This document shows, piece after piece, positions 1-5,312 of a stretch of 9,970 nt of DNA. Under the pieces are notes generated by a model. It had not been told where the DNA came from, ran no database searches, and saw only the letters and a list, made by a program, of their open reading frames with translations. Both the position numbers and the translations under genes were made by a program. How positions within the stretch are numbered: position 1 is the first letter of the stretch; each line of letters starts with the position of its first letter. Source of the DNA: Planctomycetota bacterium (GTDB lineage: Bacteria > Planctomycetota > Brocadiia > SM23-32); contig JAUVVP010000035.1 in assembly GCA_030604585.1 (NCBI GenBank), forward strand, positions 1 to 9,970, written 5' to 3'.

Positions 1-433
1 CGAGGCGGGAGGCCTGCTGGTCGAGGAAGGACCCCGTGCCGGCGGCGCACATGGCGTTCATCGCGAAGTCCTCGACGCGCACCGACCCGTCGTCGCCCCG
101 CCCCAGGCGGATCAGTTTCGACTCGGTGCCGCCCACCTCGATGATGGTGCGCACCTGCGGCTCCAGGAAGGCGGTGGCCCGGCTCTGCGCCACTATTTCG
201 TTGACGAACGGCACGCCGAGCAGCTCGGCGATGACCTTCGCGCCGGTGCCGGTGATGCAGAGCCCCTCGACCTCGTCGAACCGCTTCAGCACCTCGTCGA
301 GCTGTTCGAGCGCCACATCGAGCGGCCGCCCGAAGACCCTCACGTAGCGAGAATCGAGGATCTCGCCCTCCTCGGTCATCACGACAAGGTCGGCGCTAAT
401 GGAACCGACGTCCAGTCCCACGTAACGCGACAT
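1..433 (-). CDS. BadF/BadG/BcrA/BcrD (HgdC-like) CoA-substrate enzyme activase, N-terminal part
   Basis: The first 144 residues of an ASKHA-fold ATPase are visible; the rest lies beyond base 1. Members of this family hydrolyse ATP to push a low-potential electron from a [4Fe-4S] cluster into 2-hydroxyacyl-CoA dehydratases or benzoyl-CoA reductases in the cytoplasm. Seen here: the phosphate-1 loop YVGLDVGS (residues 4-11), a GRPLDVAL segment (35-42) typical of the large two-domain activases, IIEVGGTESKL (98-108) in the place of the usual IDIGGQDSK, and CAAGTGSFLDQQA (129-141), whose Cys129 matches a cluster ligand of HgdC. The start is well supported: AGGGGGA lies 8 nt before the ATG. It follows the LeuC-like gene by 74 bp on the same strand, so co-transcription is likely. 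Full length, and whether it is the short HgdC form or the long fused form, cannot be told from the window; the GRPL segment makes me favour the long form. Confidence 0.9.
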   Translation of the reverse strand, partial: MSRYVGLDVGSISADLVVMTEEGEILDSRYVRVFGRPLDVALEQLDEVLKRFDEVEGLCITGTGAKVIAELLGVPFVNEIVAQSRATAFLEPQVRTIIEVGGTESKLIRLGRGDDGSVRVEDFAMNAMCAAGTGSFLDQQASRL

Positions 434-465
434 GATTCCCGTCCCCCTGGTTTCCTATCGTTGTG

Positions 466-505
466 GGTCGGGCGGCCCCGTCGGTCAGTCCGGGGCGGCC
501 CGCCC
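466..505 (-). other. Strong GC hairpin between leuC-like gene and activase
   Basis: Arms at 466-480 and 491-505 pair at 13 of 15 positions (mismatches at 474/497 and 468/503) around a 10-nt loop. The structure begins 2 nt after the LeuC-like stop codon. No run of U follows it on the minus strand, so it is not a standard intrinsic terminator. It could protect the 3' end of the upstream message, lower expression of the activase, or act as an attenuator. The pairing is read directly; the role is inferred. Confidence 0.55.
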
Positions 506-507
506 GC

Positions 508-1773
508 TCAGTCGGTCACTTCGGCCGGATGGGTTATGCGGCCGGTAAGGGCGCTGGCCGCCGCCACTGCCGGGCTGCAAAGGTAAACCTCGCTGTCGGC
601 ATGTCCCATCCGCGTGCGGAAGTTGCGGTTCGTGGTGGCCAGGGCCCGCTCGCCCGCCGCCAGCACGCCCATGTGCCCACCCAGGCAGGGGCCGCACGTG
701 GGGGTCGAGACCGCCGCCTCCGCATCTATGAACACGACAATCAGGCCCTCCTCGAGCGCCTGGCGGTAGATGCGCTGCGTCGCCGGGAAGACGATCAGGC
801 GCAGCGTCGGCGCCACTTTCTTCCCGCGCAGTATCTCCGCCGCCGCCCTCAGGTCGCTGATGCGGCCGTTGGTGCACGAACCGATCACCACCTGGTCTAT
901 CCGCACGTCCGCCAGCTCCTCCACCGGCCGGGTGTTGGACGGCAGGAACGGCGCGGCCACCTGAGGGCTCAGCCCGCCGACGTCCCATTCGTGGGTCTCG
1001 ACGTAGGCCGCGTCCGGGTCGCTCGCGTAGTACGTGCCATCGCGCTTCAGTCGGCCGTCGCAATACTCCCTGGTCGTCCCGTCCGGGGCGATGATGCCGC
1101 TCTTTCCGCCCGCCTCGATCGCCATGTTGCACATGGTGAAGCGGTCGTCCATCCGCAGGCTCTCGATGGCCGGCCCGCAGAACTCCATCGCCCTGTAGAG
1201 CGCCCCGTCCACGCCGATCCGCCCGATGGTGTAAAGGATCAGGTCCTTGCCGCCGACCCAGCGCGGCAACCGGCCGGTGAAGCTGAACTTGATCGACTCG
1301 GGCACGCGGAGCCAGACCTTTCCCGTGGCGAAGCAGGCCGCCAGGTCCGTGCTGCCCGTGCCGGTGGAGAAGGCGCCCAGTGCGCCGTAGGTGCAGGTGT
1401 GGGAGTCGGCCCCCGCCACCAGGTCGCCCGGGCCGACCAGGCCCTGTTCGGGCAGCAGGGCGTGTTCGATCCCGACTCGCCCCACCTCCCAGTAGTGTTC
1501 TATGTTGTGTTTACGGGCGAAGTTGCGAAGCGCCAGCGCCAGCGTGGCCGCCTTGATGTCCTTGTTCGGCGTGAAGTGGTCGGGCACCAGCGCGATGCGG
1601 CTGGGGTCGAAGACGCGCTCGAAGCCCGCCTTCTCGAACTCCTCGATGGCGATCGGCGCCGTGATGTCGTTGCCCAGGCACAGGTCAACGCGGGCCATGA
1701 TGAACTGCCCCGGCCGGACCGCCTCTTCCCCGCAGTGCGCCGCCAGTATCTTCTCTGTGATCGTCGAAGCCAT
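508..1773 (-). CDS. leuC: LeuC-like 3-isopropylmalate dehydratase / homoaconitase-family large subunit
   Basis: A complete 421-residue aconitase-superfamily hydro-lyase. Its length fits the compact archaeal/thermophile-type LeuC (LeuC2/HacA) rather than the about 470-residue E. coli form. LeuC with LeuD isomerises 2-isopropylmalate to 3-isopropylmalate in leucine synthesis; close relatives act on homocitrate, (R)-citramalate or 2,3-dimethylmalate. Seen: DHFTPNKD (65-72), GADSHTCTYGALGAFSTGTGSTD (in 121-143), and the three [4Fe-4S] ligands Cys300 in GSCTNG and Cys360/Cys363 in CGPC. A TTNRNF..RMGH motif (380-391) and EVYLCSPAVAAAS (395-407) follow. Thr387 occupies a position that is usually Gly in NRNFxGRMG. 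The SD before this ATG is weak (GAG-rich only). No LeuD small subunit is next to it; an HgdC-type activase follows instead. Substrate is therefore uncertain, and the symbol should be read as family level. Confidence 0.88.
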   Translation of the reverse strand: MASTITEKILAAHCGEEAVRPGQFIMARVDLCLGNDITAPIAIEEFEKAGFERVFDPSRIALVPDHFTPNKDIKAATLALALRNFARKHNIEHYWEVGRVGIEHALLPEQGLVGPGDLVAGADSHTCTYGALGAFSTGTGSTDLAACFATGKVWLRVPESIKFSFTGRLPRWVGGKDLILYTIGRIGVDGALYRAMEFCGPAIESLRMDDRFTMCNMAIEAGGKSGIIAPDGTTREYCDGRLKRDGTYYASDPDAAYVETHEWDVGGLSPQVAAPFLPSNTRPVEELADVRIDQVVIGSCTNGRISDLRAAAEILRGKKVAPTLRLIVFPATQRIYRQALEEGLIVVFIDAEAAVSTPTCGPCLGGHMGVLAAGERALATTNRNFRTRMGHADSEVYLCSPAVAAASALTGRITHPAEVTD

Positions 1774-1822
1774 GAACGCCGCCGCTCGGCGCTTCAGTTG
1801 CGCCGAGAAAACTTACTTGCAG

Positions 1823-1831
1823 ATTATCCCA
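1823..1831 (-). promoter_or_regulatory. Candidate extended -10 promoter for the leuC-like gene
   Basis: On the minus strand this reads TGGGATAAT, an extended -10 (TGn plus GATAAT, five of six matches to TATAAT), in a locally AT-rich stretch about 50 bp before the ATG at 1773. No convincing -35 hexamer is present at 15-18 bp spacing. A start site near 1816 would give a leader of about 43 nt. Motif seen; activity inferred. Confidence 0.35.
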
Positions 1832-1847
1832 AAGCCCCCAATTGAAA

Positions 1848-1886
1848 CAGACATTAAAGCGCCCGGCCCGCTCGATTCAATGTCTG
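1848..1886. repeat. 8-bp perfect inverted repeat (CAGACATT / AATGTCTG), 23-nt loop
   Basis: Arms at 1848-1855 and 1879-1886 are exact reverse complements. Two readings are possible. On the minus strand the right arm is followed by TTTCAATT, so with the GC-rich loop it may be a weak terminator for the TetR-family gene that ends at 2046. Alternatively it lies just upstream of the candidate leuC-like promoter and could bind a regulator. Confidence 0.45.
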
Positions 1887-1946
1887 CCACTCAGTCAGCG
1901 GAACACCCCGCCACCTCCTGACCGTCCCTCGCCGGCGGCCGTCGGT

Positions 1947-2000
1947 ACTCGCACTCGCCCTCGGACTCCCTCTCGCTCTCGCTCTCGCCCTCGCCCTCGC
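1947..2000. repeat. Degenerate hexanucleotide tandem repeat, 9 copies
   Basis: Nine consecutive 6-mers of the form (A/C/T)CTCGC run without interruption in phase: two ACTCGC, then CCTCGG, ACTCCC, three TCTCGC and two CCTCGC. It lies in the 272 bp spacer between the TetR-family gene and the leuC-like gene, on the coding strand reading as purine-rich GCGAG(A/G/T) units. The flanking sequence is also C-rich. It is outside any credible gene. This looks like a simple-sequence array that expands and contracts by slippage; no function is evident. Confidence 0.8.
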
Positions 2001-2045
2001 GCCTCCGCACGCAGCCGCCCCGAGCCACGGGCCGGCAGGCGTCCC

Positions 2046-2666
2046 TCACCCGGCACCGAAGACCGCTTCGACCAGCAGCTTCCTCGCCTCGCCCGCCACC
2101 GACGAGAAAGACTTGCCGTCCCTCCTGCCAAAGAAAGAGACCAGCCCCACCAGCATGCTCCAGGCCGCATCCACCGTCGCGCTGACCTCGGCGGCGGAGC
2201 GAGTGCCGTCAACCCGTTCGATCACCTCGGCGGCGATGGCCTTGCAGGCGTCCTCCTTGGCCTGAAGCCGCTCGACCTGCTCAGGCTCCAGGGCATCGCG
2301 CGTGCCGCCGTACTCCTTCTGGAGAAGGAAGAAGATGATGTCGAAGTACTCCGGGCAATCCTGGGCGAACCTCAGGAAGGCGTCGATCAGCGCCGCAGCC
2401 TGCTCGCGCGGCGACCCGTCCCCGGCGACCTCCGCCTGAAGCCGCTCGAGGAGCAGGTCGTAACCCTCGATCAGAAGCTCGGCGTAGAGGGCGCTCTTGC
2501 CCGGGAAGTAGAGGTAGAGGGTGCCGGGTGCCAGCTCAGCGGCCTCGGCGAGTTCGGGCATCGTCGTGCCGCCGTAGCCCTTCTCCCAGAAGAGCGCGCG
2601 GGCCGCGTCCAGGATATCCTGACGCCTGCGGCGCTTCTCGCGTCTGCGTCGTTGCTGCGTGCCCAT
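2046..2666 (-). CDS. TetR/AcrR-family transcriptional repressor
   Basis: A 206-residue one-component regulator. The N-terminal arm is very basic (RRRREKRRRR, residues 6-15). The TetR DNA-binding domain follows: ILDAARALFWEKGY (18-31), TTMPELAEAAELAPGTLYLYF (in 34-54) with the helix-turn-helix at about 38-56, then GKSALYAEL. The remaining about 140 residues are the helical ligand-binding and dimerisation domain, which is too variable to name an effector. The reading frame is open back to an ATG at 2708, but that codon overlaps the -10 hexamer of its own promoter, so it would not be in the transcript. The ATG at 2666 has GGAAG 6 nt upstream and places the HTH at the usual distance from the N-terminus. 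Regulation is probably autorepression via the inverted repeat at 2692-2706. Its other targets are not evident; the divergent radical SAM promoter shows no matching second operator. Confidence 0.9.
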   Translation of the reverse strand: MGTQQRRRREKRRRRQDILDAARALFWEKGYGGTTMPELAEAAELAPGTLYLYFPGKSALYAELLIEGYDLLLERLQAEVAGDGSPREQAAALIDAFLRFAQDCPEYFDIIFFLLQKEYGGTRDALEPEQVERLQAKEDACKAIAAEVIERVDGTRSAAEVSATVDAAWSMLVGLVSFFGRRDGKSFSSVAGEARKLLVEAVFGAG

Positions 2667-2691
2667 GTGCCGCTTCCAAACGCCAGTCAGA

Positions 2692-2706
2692 GAATGAACA
2701 GCATTC
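2692..2706. promoter_or_regulatory. Putative TetR-family operator (GAATG-N5-CATTC)
   Basis: A 15-bp inverted repeat, GAATGAACAGCATTC on the plus strand, abuts the -10 hexamer (2707-2712) and covers the expected start site of the TetR-family gene. Size, symmetry and position suit an autorepressor site. Its half-sites resemble the TGAATG/CATTCA halves reported for Bacillus FadR (YsiA), but the spacing differs by one base, so this is likeness only. Confidence 0.65.
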
Positions 2707-2734
2707 ATTATACTGGCCGCCCTCGGTTTGTCAA
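2707..2734 (-). promoter_or_regulatory. Consensus sigma70 promoter of the TetR-family gene
   Basis: On the minus strand TTGACA (2734-2729) and TATAAT (2712-2707) both match the housekeeping consensus at all six positions, separated by 16 bp. In GC-rich DNA this is very unlikely by chance. The predicted start is near 2700, giving a leader of about 34 nt before the ATG at 2666. Confidence 0.85.
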
Positions 2735-2837
2735 GCCTTTTTCTTGCCCCCGCCAGGCCGCAGGTGGAAGGGCCGTCGAAGAGGGATGACTAGCGGCTGG
2801 ACCGCACCCCGAACGATGCCACGAAGCAGAAAGGGGC

Positions 2838-2866
2838 TTGGCGGGCGGCCGATGGACCCCTACAAT
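2838..2866 (+). promoter_or_regulatory. Sigma70-type promoter for the radical SAM/GH18/ankyrin operon
   Basis: TTGGCG (2838-2843), a 17-bp spacer, and TACAAT (2861-2866). Each hexamer has four to five consensus bases. The predicted start near 2873 leaves a leader of about 67 nt before the ATG at 2940. It is divergent from the TetR-family promoter, with the two -35 boxes about 100 bp apart. Confidence 0.55.
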
Positions 2867-2939
2867 GGAGCCGGCGGCGCCCGGCGTGGATGATGCTGCG
2901 AGGGGCGAGTGCGAAGAGTGACGCCGGTCCAGGAATGCG

Positions 2940-4052
2940 ATGAGCGAATGTTGGAAATGCGGACGTGCGGATGCCAAGGTGGCCCGGGTGCTGTCGCTCT
3001 GCGCAGACTGCATCCGGGATGCCGACGATGATCTGATGGGCGAGATTGACGGGGTGCACGCCCGCGAGCGGGCGCGCTTCGGCCTGCCCCCCGGGCCGCC
3101 GCGGGAACCCGGAGGGCGGCTGTGTCGCTTCTGCCGGAACCGGTGCCGCATCGCGGACGGCGGGGCCGGCTACTGCGGCGTGCGGGTCAACAGGGGAGGG
3201 AAGCTCTCCGGCGGCATGCCGGACGGCGCTGCCGTCTCGTGGTACCACGACCCCCTGCCGACGAACTGCGTCGCCGACTGGGTCTGTCCCGCGGGCACGG
3301 GGGCCGGCTATCCCCGCTGGGCCTACCGCCGGGGGCCCGAGCGCGGTTACACCAACCTGGCGGTCTTCTACGAGGCGTGCACGTTCGACTGCCTGTTCTG
3401 TCAGAACTGGCATTACCGCAGGGGCCGGCAGGACGCACCGGGCCGCACGTCCGGCGAACTGGCCAACGCCGTTCTGTCGCACACCGCTTGCATCTGCTTC
3501 TTCGGCGGCGACCCGACCTGCCAGTTGCCCCACGCGCTGGCGGCGGCCAGGCTGGCCCGCAGGAACAACCCGGAGCGGATACTGCGCGTATGCTGGGAGA
3601 CGAACGGCTCCATGGCGCCGTCGCTGTTGAAACAGATGATGAACCTGTCGCTTCAGAGCGGAGGGTGCGTGAAGTTCGACCTGAAGGCATTGGACGGGAA
3701 GCTGCACCGGGCGCTCTGCGGGGTGGACAACGCCCGAACGCTGGAGAACTTCGCGGCCGCCGCGCAACGTATCCCCGAACGGCCCGACCCGCCGCCCCTG
3801 GTCGCCAGCACGCTGCTGGTGCCCGGATACGTCGAAGCTGCGGAGGTCAAAGCGATCGCCTCCTTCATAGCCGAACTGGACTCGAACATCCCCTATGCGC
3901 TGCTGGGCTTTCACGGTGACTTCCTGATGACCGACCTGCCGGCGACCTCCCGGGCACAGGCCGAGAGCTGCCTCCAGGCGGCCGGGTCGGCCGGCCTGAA
4001 GCGCGTCAGGATAGGTAATGTTCACATACTGGACTCCGGCGGCGCCAACTGA
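2940..4052 (+). CDS. Radical SAM protein, PflA / AmmeMemoRadiSam-like (COG1180 type)
   Basis: A 370-residue cytoplasmic radical SAM protein. Cys147, Cys151 and Cys154 (CTFDCLFC, followed by QNW) form the CxxxCxxC site for the SAM-cleaving [4Fe-4S] cluster. FFGGDP (187-192) is the GGEP-like SAM-amine contact, and ETNG (220-223) and VKFDLKA (244-250) are further barrel strands seen in activase-type members. Before the barrel are CxxC-x13-CxxC (Cys4, 7, 21, 24), which looks like a zinc knuckle, and CRFCRNRC..YCGVR (62-82), like the Cys-rich leader of AmmeMemoRadiSam proteins. A PLPTNCVADWVCPAGT stretch (105-120) adds two more Cys. AGGA 5 nt before the ATG supports the start. Relatives activate glycyl radical enzymes or have no known substrate; no glycyl radical enzyme and no AmmeMemo partner is in view, so the target is unknown. 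It heads a likely three-gene operon. Confidence 0.88.
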   Translation: MSECWKCGRADAKVARVLSLCADCIRDADDDLMGEIDGVHARERARFGLPPGPPREPGGRLCRFCRNRCRIADGGAGYCGVRVNRGGKLSGGMPDGAAVSWYHDPLPTNCVADWVCPAGTGAGYPRWAYRRGPERGYTNLAVFYEACTFDCLFCQNWHYRRGRQDAPGRTSGELANAVLSHTACICFFGGDPTCQLPHALAAARLARRNNPERILRVCWETNGSMAPSLLKQMMNLSLQSGGCVKFDLKALDGKLHRALCGVDNARTLENFAAAAQRIPERPDPPPLVASTLLVPGYVEAAEVKAIASFIAELDSNIPYALLGFHGDFLMTDLPATSRAQAESCLQAAGSAGLKRVRIGNVHILDSGGAN

Positions 4053-4055
4053 TGC

Positions 4056-4069
4056 GCGCCGCGCGGCGC
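4056..4069. other. 14-bp perfect palindrome in the radical SAM-GH18 gap
   Basis: GCGCCGCGCGGCGC reads the same on both strands and sits between the radical SAM stop (4050-4052) and the SD of the GH18 gene (4072-4080). As RNA it gives a 5-bp stem with a 4-nt loop. In such GC-rich DNA chance is not excluded; it may tune translation of the GH18 gene. Confidence 0.35.
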
Positions 4070-4088
4070 CTGGGAGAGGACAACTACC

Positions 4089-5294
4089 ATGAGGTTCGCC
4101 GGGATGCTTGCCGTCGCACTCGCGGCCGTCGCACTCGCGGCCGTCGTCTTGCGGCCGGCCGTCGCGGAGCCTGCAGGTGGGTCACCGGGGGCAGAGGGCC
4201 CCACGGTCTACGCCTGGTTCCCGAGGGACTTCAACAACTGGGATACACGCGCCATTGACTGGTCCGCGCTGACGCACATCTGTTACCGGTCGGTGGTGCT
4301 CCAGCCGGACGGCACGCTCAAAGAGCCGGTGAGCCGCTCCGACGTGAAGGCGCTGGTGGACGAGGCGCACGCGCACGGCGTGAAGGTGACCGTGCTGGTC
4401 TGGGGCACCGATTCGGCCGGAAGCTCCCGCTACCTGGCCCATCACGCCGAGGAGGCCGTCCAGTCGCTGCTGGATTACGTGAAGGCCAACGACCTCGACG
4501 GCGTGAACATGGACGACGAGACCTGGCGCGCCACCAACGGCGAGACCGGAGGACCCAACCGGGAGCCGGTGACGCGCTTCTTCCGGCTGCTGCACAAGGC
4601 GTTCAAGGAGGCGCGCCCGGACTACCACCTCTCCTGGGCCTCGCCGCCGGTGGTAAGCGCCGACGACCCCTACGGCGCCTCCTGGATCGATTACGAGGCC
4701 GTGGCCGATCTGGTGGACGCCTTGGCGATAATGTCCTACACGATGAATCCCCCCACCATCGGCTGGACCACGGGCGCCCAGCCCGTCGAGGGCGGCGGAA
4801 AGGTCAAGGGACACCCGCGCGATTACGTCACCTGCATTCGGGATTACGTGCAGGCCACCGGCGGCAGGGCGGAGAAGCTCCTGCTGGGCCTGAGCAACTA
4901 CCGGGGGGGCACCGAGTGGACGTGCCGCTCGGGCGAGCCGCTCTCCCCCATCATCGGCAAGCCCCGCAAGCTGACCCCCGAGCAGGCCCGGGCCAACGCC
5001 GACAGGCACGGCCGCCGCTTCGACCCGAGACAGAAAGTCCCCTGGTACTGCTACCAGGAGGACGAGCGCTGGGTGCAGGGATGGTACGAGGACGAGGAGT
5101 CGCTTGCCGCGAAGCTCGAGCTGGTCGAAGCCCACGGCCTGCAAGGCATCTGCATCTGGGTGCTGGACGGCGCCGCCGAGCCGCCTTCCACGTTCGAACT
5201 CCTCCGCAAGCACCTCGCCCCGGGCGCTGTCCCAACGCCGAGCCGGGACGATGCGCATGCCGCAGACTCGGCTGCCGACAGGAACCGCCCTTGA
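4089..5294 (+). CDS. Secreted GH18-family glycoside hydrolase (chitinase/YaaH-like)
   Basis: A 401-residue exported protein. A Sec signal peptide (positively charged MR, hydrophobic AVALAAVALAAVVL, AVA cleavage site after residue 26) precedes a TIM-barrel GH18 domain at about 37-376. The family signature DGVNMDDE (137-144) carries the acid/base Glu144; the middle Asp is Asn140, which the family pattern tolerates. MSYTM (215-219) is the strand-6 Met-x-Tyr, and WVLDG (357-361) supplies the strand-8 Trp. YEDEESLAAKLELVEAHGLQGICIW resembles the end of YaaH/SleL-like spore and wall glucosaminidases (residues 333-357). These enzymes retain configuration through the substrate N-acetyl group and cut chitin, peptidoglycan or N-glycan cores; which applies is not decidable here. 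The C-terminal 25 residues are low complexity. SD GGAGAGGA 8 nt before the ATG. It lies 36 bp after the radical SAM gene and 18 bp before the ankyrin gene. Confidence 0.88.
   Translation: MRFAGMLAVALAAVALAAVVLRPAVAEPAGGSPGAEGPTVYAWFPRDFNNWDTRAIDWSALTHICYRSVVLQPDGTLKEPVSRSDVKALVDEAHAHGVKVTVLVWGTDSAGSSRYLAHHAEEAVQSLLDYVKANDLDGVNMDDETWRATNGETGGPNREPVTRFFRLLHKAFKEARPDYHLSWASPPVVSADDPYGASWIDYEAVADLVDALAIMSYTMNPPTIGWTTGAQPVEGGGKVKGHPRDYVTCIRDYVQATGGRAEKLLLGLSNYRGGTEWTCRSGEPLSPIIGKPRKLTPEQARANADRHGRRFDPRQKVPWYCYQEDERWVQGWYEDEESLAAKLELVEAHGLQGICIWVLDGAAEPPSTFELLRKHLAPGAVPTPSRDDAHAADSAADRNRP
4110..4145 (+). repeat. 15-bp tandem repeat, 2.4 copies, inside the GH18 signal peptide
   Basis: GCCGTCGCACTCGCG occurs exactly at 4110-4124 and 4125-4139, then the first six bases again. 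It encodes AVALA twice in the hydrophobic core of the signal peptide. Being in frame, gain or loss of a unit changes the core length by five residues. Confidence 0.8.
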
Positions 5295-5312
5295 GCTGGG
5301 AGCACTGACCCG

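Noticed and set aside
36..347. Plus-strand 103-codon frame at the left edge
   Set aside because: Antisense to the activase, whose strand carries the CAAGTG and GLDVGS family motifs.
463..1845. Long plus-strand open frame (460 codons)
   Set aside because: It is the antisense shadow of the LeuC-like gene, whose strand carries GSCTNG and CGPC. The plus frame is rich in Arg/Ala/Gly/His with no recognisable motif, as expected of GC-rich antisense frames.
1895..2212. Minus-strand 105-codon frame through the hexanucleotide repeat
   Set aside because: Much of it overlaps the TetR gene in another frame, and the rest is an Arg-Glu-Gly repeat produced by the simple-sequence array. No SD or family match.
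2667..2708. Longer N-terminus for the TetR-family protein, from the ATG at 2708
   Set aside because: That ATG overlaps the TATAAT box of the gene's own promoter, so it precedes the transcription start; the ATG at 2666 has a proper SD.
2790..4025. 411-codon minus-strand open frame over the radical SAM gene
   Set aside because: The plus strand encodes an unmistakable CxxxCxxC radical SAM protein; the minus frame shows no domain.
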